Shown here: piece after piece, positions 17,488 to 25,626 of the stretch
Position numbering within the stretch: the stretch's first letter is position 1
Layout of the letters: every line of letters starts with the position of its first letter
Origin: Devosia sp.
GTDB lineage: Bacteria; Pseudomonadota; Alphaproteobacteria; Rhizobiales; Devosiaceae
Assembly (NCBI RefSeq): GCF_017307495.1
Contig: NZ_JAFKHE010000013.1
Coordinates: 124,001 to 188,000, forward strand
Direction: 5' to 3'
DNA length: 64,000 bases
Position numbers and translations under genes: made by a program
The notes under the pieces: model-generated
Told to the model about the DNA's origin: nothing
The model's database searches: none
The model's input: only the letters and a program-made list of their open reading frames with translations

Positions 17488-18117
17488 ATGCGCGGCGTCA
17501 CCGTCATCGACCATCCGCTGATCCAGCACAAGCTGACGATCATGCGCGACAAGGACACTTCGATCGCCGGATTCCGCAGGCTGCTCAGGGAGATAGCTCA
17601 TCTGATGTGCTACGAGGTGACGCGCGACCTCGAGCTCGAGATGATCCCCATCGAGACGCCGATGACCACCATGGACGCCCCGACCATCAAGGGCAAGAAG
17701 CTGGTCTTCGCCTCGATCCTGCGTGCCGGCAACGGCCTGCTCGACGGCATGCTGGACCTCGTGCCGGCCGCCCGCGTCGCCCATATCGGCATCTACCGCG
17801 ACCACGAGACGCTGCAGCCGGTCGAGTACTACTTCAAGGCCCCGTCCGAGCTCGACAACCGGCTGATCATCGTCGTCGATCCGATGCTGGCGACGGCGAA
17901 TTCCTCAATTGCGGCAGTGGATAAGCTCATCGAGCGCGGCGCCAACAATATCCGCTTCCTGTGCCTGCTCGCTGCGCCGGAGGGGATCGAGAAGTTCTCG
18001 GCCGCCCATCCGAACGTGCCGATCTTCACCGCCGCCATCGACAGCCATCTCAACGAAAAAGGCTATATAATTCCAGGCCTTGGCGACGCCGGCGACCGCA
18101 TGTACGGCACGAAGTAG
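17488..18117 (+). CDS. upp: Uracil phosphoribosyltransferase
   Basis: 209 residues, beginning with [20 protein letters not shown]. It has the allosteric/PRPP motifs [15 protein letters not shown] and [14 protein letters not shown]; the classic loop is DPMLATGGS, so the GG is replaced here by AN. The uracil-binding end is [18 protein letters not shown]. It converts uracil and PRPP to UMP, recovering the base released by DeoA after cytidine deamination. Last gene of the nucleoside locus, 14 bases after deoB. Confidence 0.95.
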   Translation: MRGVTVIDHPLIQHKLTIMRDKDTSIAGFRRLLREIAHLMCYEVTRDLELEMIPIETPMTTMDAPTIKGKKLVFASILRAGNGLLDGMLDLVPAARVAHIGIYRDHETLQPVEYYFKAPSELDNRLIIVVDPMLATANSSIAAVDKLIERGANNIRFLCLLAAPEGIEKFSAAHPNVPIFTAAIDSHLNEKGYIIPGLGDAGDRMYGTK

Positions 18118-18170
18118 CGAATAGTCCTCTGCGACGAGCGAATAGGGCGAGAACTATTCGCCATTCGCTA
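18115..18170. terminator. Inverted repeat between convergent genes
   Basis: TAGCGAAT (18115-18122) pairs with ATTCGCTA (18163-18170), and AGCGAATAG also pairs with CTATTCGC (18154-18161). The element lies between upp (+) and a HAD gene (-) and includes both stop codons. It may act as a bidirectional terminator, though there is no clear T tract. Confidence 0.4.
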
Positions 18171-18791
18171 CTTTGCCTTGAGCGGCAGCCCCAGCCCGAT
18201 CAGTTCCTTGCGCAGCGCCTTGGTGTCGCCCTGGAAATGGATCGAGTGCATGCCGAACTTGCGCGCCGCGATGACGTTGGGCTCGCTGTCGTCGATGAAC
18301 ACGCACATCTCGGGCGCCAGCGCATAGCGCTCGCAGAACACGCGGTAGAGCCGCGGATCGGGCTTCACCAGCCCCTCGAGGCCCGAGACCACGACGCCGT
18401 CGAACTTTTCGAGGAACGGCCACTCGCCGAGGCAGCTGACCCACTTCTCCCAGGAGAAATTGGTGATGGCGAAGGTCGGGACCTCGTTGGCGATGAGCTC
18501 GTCGTGGATGGCGATCGTGCCGGGAATGAACTCCCCGATGGTTTCCTTCCAGCGCAGGTCGAAGGCCTGGATCTCGCGCCAGTAGCGCGGGTAGCGGGTG
18601 ATGAGCTTGGCAACGCCCTCGGCGAAGATGTCGCCGGCGTCGAACTCGAGGTTCCAATCCCTGGTGCAGATGTTGTCCCAGAACCACTGCGCCTCTTCCT
18701 CGTTCGGAAAGAGCTTGCGGAACAGGTACATCGGGTTCCAGTCGACGAACACGCCGCCGAGGTCGAAGACGGGGATAAGGGTATCGTGCAT
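18168..18791 (-). CDS. HAD-family phosphatase (YihX-like)
   Basis: The 207-residue protein begins with PVFDLGGVFVDWNP, a HAD motif I in which the second Asp is replaced by Gly (DLGGV), as in the YihX/epoxide-hydrolase-like subfamily. Motif IV is CVFIDDSEPNVIAA (~165-178) followed by FGMHSIHF. These act on sugar phosphates such as glucose-1-phosphate, but the substrate cannot be read here. It stands alone, convergent with upp. Confidence 0.85.
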   Translation of the reverse strand: MHDTLIPVFDLGGVFVDWNPMYLFRKLFPNEEEAQWFWDNICTRDWNLEFDAGDIFAEGVAKLITRYPRYWREIQAFDLRWKETIGEFIPGTIAIHDELIANEVPTFAITNFSWEKWVSCLGEWPFLEKFDGVVVSGLEGLVKPDPRLYRVFCERYALAPEMCVFIDDSEPNVIAARKFGMHSIHFQGDTKALRKELIGLGLPLKAK

Positions 18792-18848
18792 CGGTTCGCC
18801 TCGTGCTGGGATGTCGGCCTATGGCACGGCCTCGGCACGGGGGCAAGC

Positions 18849-19427
18849 TCAGTTGGCGGTGTCGAGCGTGATCTCGTGCTCGAAGCGCGGCAGGAAGTAT
18901 TCGACATGCTTGAGGTCGACGGTGTCGGCGATGATGTAGCCGACGATCGGATGGTAGGGGTAGGTGACCTCCGCCGCGATCAGCCAGCCGCTGGAGCCCC
19001 TGGCCAGCTGGTTGATCTTGGTTGTCGCTGCGAGCGGGAAGGGACTGTCGACCTCGCGCGCCGTGCCATTGCCGCTCTTGGCGCTCCACTTGACCGTGGC
19101 CGTGCCGTCCGAGGCGATCTTGACCAGCGACACCACCTGGCTCAGCCCGGTCGTATTCAGCGGCTGCATGATGTTGGCGGCGGCGGTGAAGTAGTCGTTG
19201 AGCATCGACTGCGCGATCTTGTCCTTCTCGCGCGAGACCAGGTCCGCTACCGCGCTCGCCAGCGTCGCCACCTTGCGGTCCGCCGTGTACAGCCGCGCCG
19301 CCTCGACCGAGCCGAGATAGAGCGCCAGCATCAGCGGCAGGACGAGCGCGAACTCGACCGCCGCGACGGCGCGCGTATCCCTCAGGAAGGTCCTGAGCCG
19401 GCGCGGGATCAGGTACAGTCGCTGCAT
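18849..19427 (-). CDS. TadE/TadG-like minor pseudopilin
   Basis: 192 residues. A basic N-terminus (RLRTFLRDTRA) is followed by the TadE signature VAAVEFALVLPLMLALYLGS, a prepilin-like hydrophobic helix with the conserved Glu, and then an extracytoplasmic domain. In the Tad system, TadE/F pseudopilins are processed by the prepilin peptidase and help assemble Flp pili. I used the internal ATG MQRLYLIP, which still overlaps the upstream TadE-like gene by 19 bases. Confidence 0.85.
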   Translation of the reverse strand: MQRLYLIPRRLRTFLRDTRAVAAVEFALVLPLMLALYLGSVEAARLYTADRKVATLASAVADLVSREKDKIAQSMLNDYFTAAANIMQPLNTTGLSQVVSLVKIASDGTATVKWSAKSGNGTAREVDSPFPLAATTKINQLARGSSGWLIAAEVTYPYHPIVGYIIADTVDLKHVEYFLPRFEHEITLDTAN

Positions 19428-20005
19428 CCGAAAGGCTCGTTTCTGAACACGCGGGAAGAGCCGAGCAGGCGCGAGCCGTCGGGCAGGGACTGCAGGTTGA
19501 AGCCGGGCAGGTTGACCAGCGTGGGCCATTTGTAAAAGGCCTGCACCAGCACCACGTTGCCGCCGGCGCCCGGCACATAGTCGTCGGCCAGCGTCCAGTC
19601 GCACTCGTCGGCGGTGCAGTCTCCTCCGGTCTTCAGCGGATAGCCGGTGGTGGCCTCGGCGAAGTCCGAGATGACGGCGACGTTGATGCGCAGCTTGGCG
19701 CCCGCGCCCTTGCTGCAGTCGAAGATGCCGTAAAGGCCGGCGCAGACGGCGGCGCGGAAATCGTCGCTGTCATAGCCCGCCGTCTGCGCCTGGCCGGTGC
19801 GCACGAGGCGCGCCGAATCCTGCACCGCGCTGTCGAGGATCTGCCCGGCGAGGAACACCAGGGCGGTCTCCAGAATGGCGGCAATGATGGTGAAGAAGGG
19901 CAGGGCGAGGATGCCGAACTCGATGAGCGTCACCGCCCTCTCGTCGCGGCGGAACCGCACGAGCGTCGTTCTCAATCGCTTCAGCAAACCATCACGCCGG
20001 CGCAT
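19409..20005 (-). CDS. tadE: TadE-like pseudopilin
   Basis: The 198-residue product has the basic start MRRRDGLLKRLRTTLVRFRRD and then AVTLIEFGILALPFFTIIAA, the pseudopilin cleavage/transmembrane segment with Glu at the fifth mature position. The exported part has five or more Cys (CAGLYGIFDC, CTADEC, CSDCT), suggesting disulfides. It overlaps the second pseudopilin gene by 19 bases, so the pair is translationally linked. It is encoded divergently from the main pilus operon. Confidence 0.87.
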   Translation of the reverse strand: MRRRDGLLKRLRTTLVRFRRDERAVTLIEFGILALPFFTIIAAILETALVFLAGQILDSAVQDSARLVRTGQAQTAGYDSDDFRAAVCAGLYGIFDCSKGAGAKLRINVAVISDFAEATTGYPLKTGGDCTADECDWTLADDYVPGAGGNVVLVQAFYKWPTLVNLPGFNLQSLPDGSRLLGSSRVFRNEPFGCSDCT

Positions 20006-20112
20006 GGAAGCCCCAATACCACTGCGCAGCGGAGCCTAGTAGCAACGAGCTAGAGATTGGTTAGTAGGATCGCGCCATTTGCTTGCGATGGCGCGCCATG
20101 CTTAACGCCGCG

Positions 20113-20559
20113 TTACTGCGCCGCCGACTCGACCGACTTAGAGGCGCTGATCGTATCGCTGGTGAAGCTGCTGTCGTCGCCCAGCATGATGGTCGGCTGG
20201 CAGGTCGGCTCGCAGGCGAGGCTGGTACGCTTGTTGCCGAGATAGACGGTGACGACGCCGGCCATGTCCTGCACCACCTCGACCATGGTGTCGGCAATCG
20301 GGCTGCCCTTGCCGTCCAGCACGATCAGGTTGGTCTGACCATAGGCCTTGCCGGTCAGAACCAGGGTCTGCGGGTCCTGGATGGTGACGTCGGCGATCGC
20401 CGGGTTGCCGATGATGACGGTCGAGGCCGGGGCGCTGATCCTCAGGATCCGCGCCATGTTCACCTTGACGCTGACCGGCGCCGTCTCGGCGAGCGCCAGG
20501 GCTGGTGCCATGAGCATCGGCAGCGCAAGGAATGCGGCAAGGCTGGAACGGAAGGACAT
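20113..20559 (-). CDS. Exported stand-alone secretin N-domain protein (pilus-associated)
   Basis: 148 residues with a signal peptide (1-24, ...APALALA|E). The single domain VKVNMARILRISAPASTVII through LIVLDGKGSPIADTMVEV corresponds to the T2SS/T3SS pilus N-terminal domain. This is the same fold found at the N-terminus of the CpaC secretin 2.3 kb away. Four cysteines follow in or after TSLACEPTCQ (two visible). It lacks a secretin channel domain. A role as a periplasmic adaptor or secretin pilotin for the Flp pilus is inferred from domain and neighbours. Confidence 0.82.
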   Translation of the reverse strand: MSFRSSLAAFLALPMLMAPALALAETAPVSVKVNMARILRISAPASTVIIGNPAIADVTIQDPQTLVLTGKAYGQTNLIVLDGKGSPIADTMVEVVQDMAGVVTVYLGNKRTSLACEPTCQPTIMLGDDSSFTSDTISASKSVESAAQ

Positions 20560-20882
20560 GGGTGACCCTGGAACGGTACTCGAACGCAAACAGAGTGTTG
20601 CGCGGAATGGTGAACAATTCGCAAACGCCCTGCCGTCCGTAACGCGCATCGCCCGCGTGCGGAAATACTTGCGTCACGAGCAGATCAATTTGAGCGACCG
20701 CTTTAACGCTCTGCTCAGCATGCGCAAAAGCCTTGTATTCCGGGGCTTTCAGGCCTCCAACATTAACTCGTTGTCAAGAGGTCGAGCGGTAGCGTTTGGC
20801 CATGTTCGATGTGTGACGTATCGAACGGTGCAGACGCATCAAATGATGCGATCACAAGAATGACGTGTGCAAGGAGCCAAGA
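20560..20882. other. Divergent promoter region, pilus genes
   Basis: A 323-base non-coding gap lies between the minus-strand secretin-N-domain gene and the pilin gene. It is less GC-rich than its surroundings (e.g. around 20680-20860) and must hold the promoters for both directions. I could not identify a convincing -35/-10 pair or operator, and no ORF with coding character is visible. Confidence 0.5.
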
Positions 20883-21065
20883 ATGAACACTGTTGCTCGT
20901 TTCGTGAATGACGAGTCCGGCGCGACCGCCATCGAATATGGCCTGATCGCCGCCCTCATCGCCGTCGGCATCATCGCCGCCGCCACCGCCCTCGGCGGCA
21001 GCCTCTCGGGCCTGTTCGAGACGATCTCGACCAAGCTCGATACCGCGACGACCAACGCCGGCTGA
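20883..21065 (+). CDS. pilA: Flp-type IVb pilin
   Basis: The 60-residue pilin has a short leader ending FVNDESG|ATAIEYGL, with the conserved Glu at mature position 5. A single hydrophobic helix (IEYGLIAALIAVGIIAAATA) follows, with a short Ser/Thr-rich tail. AAGGAG lies 7 bases upstream. It is the major subunit of the Flp/Tad pilus, processed by the prepilin peptidase encoded next. A strong terminator follows immediately, which would uncouple abundant pilin mRNA from assembly genes. Confidence 0.93.
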   Translation: MNTVARFVNDESGATAIEYGLIAALIAVGIIAAATALGGSLSGLFETISTKLDTATTNAG

Positions 21066-21091
21066 TCCAGCCGATTGGGGCAAGAATTGCG

Positions 21092-21118
21092 AAAGGGACC
21101 CGCACGGGTCCCTTTCTC
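21092..21118 (+). terminator. Intrinsic terminator after pilA
   Basis: AAAGGGACCC (21092-21101) and GGGTCCCTTT (21106-21115) form a perfect 10-bp stem with the loop GCAC, followed by a short T-containing tail. It lies 27 bases past the pilin stop. Confidence 0.85.
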
Positions 21119-21197
21119 ATTTCGGGTTTGTTAACCACGAACGGCGGACACTGGCGCGCCGCCGGACCCCCGGTCCGTCCCAACTGCCGACCAGGTC

Positions 21198-21710
21198 ATG
21201 CCGAGCTTCATCACCATCCCGCTGCTGTTCGTGTTCCCCGCGCTGATGGCCTTTGCGGCTTTCTCCGACCTGTTCACCATGCGCATCACCAACAAGCTGG
21301 TGCTCGTCGTCGTCGTCGCGTTCCTGGCGATCGCGCTGCTCGCCGGGTTGCCGCTCGAGCAGATCGGCATGCACGTTCTCGTTGCCGTCGTGGTGCTGCT
21401 GGTGGCGTTCAGCTTCTTTGCCTTCGGCTGGATCGGCGGCGGCGACGCCAAGCTGATCGCCGCGACCACCCTGTGGTTCGGCCTGTCTAACATGCTGCCC
21501 TACCTGCTCTATGCGTCGCTGCTTGGCGGCAGCCTGACCCTCGCCTTGCTGGCCGTGCGTCGCTTTCCGCTGCCGCCCCAGCTCAAGACCGTGGTCTGGA
21601 TCGACCGGCTCCACGATGCCAAGACCGGCGTCCCCTATGGCCTCGCGCTCGCCGCGGCGGCGGTGCTGGTCTATCCGACCAGCACGATCTTCCAGCGATT
21701 GCTCGGCTGA
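21198..21710 (+). CDS. cpaA: Prepilin peptidase CpaA/TadV
   Basis: 170-residue polytopic aspartic protease (A24 family). The two catalytic Asp lie in FAAFSDLFTMRITNK (~20-34) and in WIGGGDAKL (GxGD motif, ~77-85). It lacks the N-terminal methylase domain of PilD, as expected for TadV. It cleaves Flp pilin and the TadE-like pseudopilins at the membrane. Confidence 0.92.
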   Translation: MPSFITIPLLFVFPALMAFAAFSDLFTMRITNKLVLVVVVAFLAIALLAGLPLEQIGMHVLVAVVVLLVAFSFFAFGWIGGGDAKLIAATTLWFGLSNMLPYLLYASLLGGSLTLALLAVRRFPLPPQLKTVVWIDRLHDAKTGVPYGLALAAAAVLVYPTSTIFQRLLG

Positions 21711-21841
21711 AAGTCATCGCGATACGGCGCGTTAACCGTAATTGACAAGCATCGATTAACCAAACTTTGACCCTTTGCATCGATAGTTGATTGCAAGTGT
21801 AACCGGGCCTTTGGGGGCTCAGTCGGCTTGGAGTCTGGGCC

Positions 21842-22819
21842 ATGCGTGCCTCGCGTATCATCCTGCTGTTCGTGGCGTTGCTGGCGGGCGGATTGGCGGC
21901 ATACCTCGCGATGCGCCAGGGGGCTCCACAGCAGGTGGCGGTGCCCGGCCCGACCCAGGTGGTCGAGGAAAAGAAGGCCAAGATCCTCGTCGCGAAAGCC
22001 CCGATCGGCGTCGGCCAGCGGCTGACCCAGGACGCCATCGAGTGGCAGGACTGGCCCGAACTGGCCGTCCGCGACGAATACATCACCCAGGCCGAGCTGC
22101 CGGACGCCCTGACCCAGATGAGCGGCACCGTCGCCCGCTTCGAGATCTTTACCGGCGAGCCGGTTTCCGACCAGAAGCTGGTGAGATCCGACCAGGGCTA
22201 TCTCTCCGCCGTGCTGCCCAAGGGCATGCGCGGCGTATCGGTGCCGGTCAGCGCCGACGCCGCGGCCGGTGGCTTCGTGGTCCCCAACGACCGCGTCGAT
22301 GTCGTCCTGACCCGCGCCGGCGTGAGCCAGACCATCCTCGCCAACGTCAAGGTGCTGGCCATAGGCACCCGCCTCGGCCAGGTCAACCAGGCCGCCAAGA
22401 AGGAGGGCGAGGACACCAGCGGCGCCACCGTCGACACCTTCCAGGGCGGCACCGTGGCGACGCTCGAGCTGACCCCGGCCCAGGGCGAACTGCTGATCAA
22501 CGCGACGCGGCTGGGCAAGCTCGCCGTCGTGCTGCGCTCGATCGCGGACTTCGCCCAGACCCCCGACGACGCCATCCGGAACGAAACCAGCCGCGCCATC
22601 AAGATGATCCGCTTCGGGCGTGACCAGTCGATCATGCCCACCGACGCGGGCGCCGCCGACGCCGCGGTCAGCGACGCGGCCTACGCCGAGCCTGCTGCCA
22701 GCCCGGATGCTACGCCGCCCCCGGCCGCGCCCGCCGGCGAGTCCCAGGTGGTCGATGAATCGGCCATCGACCGTCAGCTGGCCACCCAACCCGCCGGCTC
22801 GGAAGAGCAGGTGCAATGA
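21842..22819 (+). CDS. cpaB: Flp pilus assembly protein CpaB/RcpC
   Basis: 325 residues: an N-terminal membrane anchor (ASRIILLFVALLAGGLAAYL, 3-22), a SAF domain (KILVAKAPIGVGQRLTQDAI to LPKGMRGVSVPVSADAAAGG), and a C-terminal disordered Ala/Pro/Asp-rich tail (~265-325). CpaB helps position the secretin in the periplasm. Its stop overlaps the cpaC start by 4 bases (ATGA). Confidence 0.93.
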   Translation: MRASRIILLFVALLAGGLAAYLAMRQGAPQQVAVPGPTQVVEEKKAKILVAKAPIGVGQRLTQDAIEWQDWPELAVRDEYITQAELPDALTQMSGTVARFEIFTGEPVSDQKLVRSDQGYLSAVLPKGMRGVSVPVSADAAAGGFVVPNDRVDVVLTRAGVSQTILANVKVLAIGTRLGQVNQAAKKEGEDTSGATVDTFQGGTVATLELTPAQGELLINATRLGKLAVVLRSIADFAQTPDDAIRNETSRAIKMIRFGRDQSIMPTDAGAADAAVSDAAYAEPAASPDATPPPAAPAGESQVVDESAIDRQLATQPAGSEEQVQ

Positions 22820-24324
22820 TGCGTGAGGATTACCTGATGACATCGGCTCCCACCGCCCGCCCGGCGCGCGGCCTGCTTGCCGGCACGCTGCGCCTGATGC
22901 TCGCCGCCACCGCGATCGGCGTCACGCTCGGGCTCGCGCCGCTCGGCATGGCGGGCACCCTCGCCGCCGAGACCACCCATATCAGGCTGACGGCCCAGAG
23001 CTTCGGTTCGACCCAGGCTGTCAGCCTCGACGTCAACAAGTCCATGCTCATCGACCTGCCGGTCGACGTGCAGGAAGTCGTGGTGTCGCAGCCCGACGTC
23101 GCCACCGCCATCCTGCGCAACAAGCGGCGCGCCATCGTCCAGGCGGTCGGCGCCGGCGACACCAACATCTTCTTCATGGATGCCGCGGGTCGCACCATCG
23201 TCGTGCTCGACGTCAGCACCAAGGGCTACAACAACAACAGCGCGAGCGTCGCCGCCGTGCTGCGCGACACCTTCTCCAAGGTGATCCCCAACTCCAGCAT
23301 CGACGTCGAGGCGGTGGCGATGACCACCGCCGACGGCACCATCATCAACCGCATCGTGCTGTCGGGCAGCGCCAACAGCGCCGACGACGCCCACAAGGCG
23401 CTGTCGATCGCAGCCCAGTTCGCCGGCGGGCAGGACAACGTGACGAGCGTGCTCAATGTCGGCGGCTCGCAGCAGGTCATGCTCAAGGTGACCGTGGCCG
23501 AGGTCAACCGCAGCCTCGCCAAGGAGTTCGGCATCAACCTGTCGGGCAGCTACGATGGCGGCGGGCTGACCACCAGCTTCGTGTCCAAGCAGCCCGTCGG
23601 GGGCGTGTCGAACCTGTTCACCAACAACGGCGTCGATCTCGGCGTCACTGCGGGTCCGTTCACCATCGATGCCCAGATCCGGGCCATGGAGCAGCGCGGC
23701 GCCGCGCGCACGCTTGCCGAACCGGTGCTGACCGCGCTCTCTGGCGAGACCGCCTCGTTCACGGCCGGCGGCCAGTTCCCCGTGCCCACCGGCGTGTCGG
23801 ACAACACCGTGTCCTTTGCCTACCAGGACTTCGGCGTGACCCTGAACTTCACGCCCACCATCAAGTCGAACGGCCAGATCGGCCTCGTCGTCGATACGTC
23901 GAGTTCCGAGCTCAGCCCCGAAGGCAGCATCACCGTCGGCGGCGTGACCCTGCCCGGAATCAAGAAGCGCCAGGCCAAGACCACGGTCGAGATCGGCACC
24001 GGCATGACGCTGGCCATCGGCGGCCTGATCCAGGAGCAGACCCGGGCCCAGGTGCATCGCCTGCCGGGGCTGGGTGATATCCCGATCCTGGGCGCGCTGT
24101 TCCGCTCGCGCGACTTCATCCGCTCGCAGACCGAACTGGTGATCCTCGTCACGCCCTACCTGGCGCAGGGCACGGAGGAAACGCCAGAACTTCCGACCGA
24201 TCGGATGGTTTTTGCTAACGATGCCGAGGCTATTTTCCTCGGGCGCATCGAGACGATGTACGGTGTCGGTCCGGCCGGCACGCGCGGCAGCTACGACGGA
24301 AGCGTCGGGTTCCTGCTCGATTGA
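22816..24324 (+). CDS. cpaC: Flp pilus outer-membrane secretin CpaC/RcpA
   Basis: 502 residues. After a signal sequence (cleavage near TLAAE) come a pilus N-domain (SLDVNKSMLIDLPVDVQEVV), a BON-like middle (~120-200) and the secretin channel (~215-430) with VPVPTGVSD-type gate residues and LSGETASFTAGGQFPVPTGV. It forms the pilus exit pore. ATG 22816 overlaps cpaB. ATG 22837 (MTSAPTAR) has a better GAGGA ribosome site and is an alternative start. Confidence 0.94.
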   Translation: MMREDYLMTSAPTARPARGLLAGTLRLMLAATAIGVTLGLAPLGMAGTLAAETTHIRLTAQSFGSTQAVSLDVNKSMLIDLPVDVQEVVVSQPDVATAILRNKRRAIVQAVGAGDTNIFFMDAAGRTIVVLDVSTKGYNNNSASVAAVLRDTFSKVIPNSSIDVEAVAMTTADGTIINRIVLSGSANSADDAHKALSIAAQFAGGQDNVTSVLNVGGSQQVMLKVTVAEVNRSLAKEFGINLSGSYDGGGLTTSFVSKQPVGGVSNLFTNNGVDLGVTAGPFTIDAQIRAMEQRGAARTLAEPVLTALSGETASFTAGGQFPVPTGVSDNTVSFAYQDFGVTLNFTPTIKSNGQIGLVVDTSSSELSPEGSITVGGVTLPGIKKRQAKTTVEIGTGMTLAIGGLIQEQTRAQVHRLPGLGDIPILGALFRSRDFIRSQTELVILVTPYLAQGTEETPELPTDRMVFANDAEAIFLGRIETMYGVGPAGTRGSYDGSVGFLLD

Positions 24325-24339
24325 TGGAGTGAGTTTGTC

Positions 24340-25614
24340 ATGAGTCTGCTCTCCGGCACTGGCGGCAAGGCCGCCGAGGAACCGGCCCTCGATGTCGCGT
24401 CCGGCGCCCGGCTCATCCCGCGCATCACCATCCAGGCCTTCTGCGAGCATTCGCAAACGGCGCAACTGGTCGAGTCCGCCGTGCACGACCGGCGCATGTC
24501 CAAGGTCGCGCTCACCACGCACAATGGCGGCCTCGAGGGCGCGGTCGAGACCTATCGCTCCAACCCGACCCCGAACCTGATCCTGGTCGAGACCTCGCTG
24601 CCGACCGACGAGATCCCCGGCGCGCTCGCGCGCCTCGCCGAGGTCTGCGACGCCGCGACCCGCCTGATCGTGCTCGGCCACGCCAACGACGTGCTGCTGT
24701 ATCGCGAACTGATCCGCTCGGGCGTGTCCGAATACATCGTGCTGCCGGCCTCCGCCCACACGATCGTCTCGGCCATCACCGAGCTGTTCGCCGCCGAGGG
24801 CGCCGCCCCGATCGGCCGCACCATCGGCTTCATCGCCGCCAAGGGCGGCGCGGGCAGTTCCACCGTGGCCCACAACGTCGCCTGGGCCATCAGCCAGCAC
24901 CTGCGCCAGGACACGCTGATCCTCGACCTCGATTTCCCCTTCGGCACCGCCGGCCTGAACTTCAACCAGGATCCGCCGCACGGCATCGCCGACGCCATCG
25001 GCAACAGCCAGAAGATGGACCAGACCATGCTGGACCGCCTGATGAGCAAGGCGGCCAACCACGTCAGCCTGTTGACCGCGCCGGCCATGCTCGATCGCAG
25101 CTTCGATTTCGAGGAGCGCGAGTTCGAGCAGATCGTCGAGCTGAGCCAGAAGTCCACCCCGGTGGTCATCCTCGACCTGCCGCACGAATGGACGGCCTGG
25201 GTGCGCTACACCATCGCCACCATCGACGAGATCGTCATCGTCGCCGAGCCGGACCTCGCCAACCTGCGCAACGCCAAGAATCTCTCCGACACCATCAAGG
25301 CGCTGCGTCCGACCGAGAGCGAGCCGCTGCTGGTGGTCAACAAGGTCGGCGTGCCGCGTCGCCCCGAAATCGCGCCCGGCGAGTTCGCCACCTCGGTCGA
25401 ATGCCGGCTGCTCGGCCAGATCGGCTTCGATGCCGCTACCTTCGGCACGGCGGCCAATAACGGGCAGATGATCGCCGAGGTCGCCGCCAGCAACAAGGCC
25501 AACGAGGTCTTCCGCCTGATCGGCATGCACGTCACCGGGCGCACCGCGCCCGAGCGCGCCGCCGCCCGGGCGGCAGGCCTCAAGCTCCCCTTCCTCAAGA
25601 AGAAGCGCGCCTGA
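24340..25614 (+). CDS. cpaE: Pilus assembly ATPase CpaE
   Basis: 424 residues: an N-terminal receiver-like domain without phosphorylation motif (~25-150) and a C-terminal MinD/ParA-type ATPase with deviant Walker A KGGAGSSTVA (~167-176) and LDLDFPFGTAGLNFNQDPPH. CpaE localises the pilus machine, classically at a pole. It follows cpaC by 15 bases. CpaD, which normally lies between them, is absent. Confidence 0.93.
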   Translation: MSLLSGTGGKAAEEPALDVASGARLIPRITIQAFCEHSQTAQLVESAVHDRRMSKVALTTHNGGLEGAVETYRSNPTPNLILVETSLPTDEIPGALARLAEVCDAATRLIVLGHANDVLLYRELIRSGVSEYIVLPASAHTIVSAITELFAAEGAAPIGRTIGFIAAKGGAGSSTVAHNVAWAISQHLRQDTLILDLDFPFGTAGLNFNQDPPHGIADAIGNSQKMDQTMLDRLMSKAANHVSLLTAPAMLDRSFDFEEREFEQIVELSQKSTPVVILDLPHEWTAWVRYTIATIDEIVIVAEPDLANLRNAKNLSDTIKALRPTESEPLLVVNKVGVPRRPEIAPGEFATSVECRLLGQIGFDAATFGTAANNGQMIAEVAASNKANEVFRLIGMHVTGRTAPERAAARAAGLKLPFLKKKRA

Positions 25615-25626
25615 AAGGCTCCCTAG

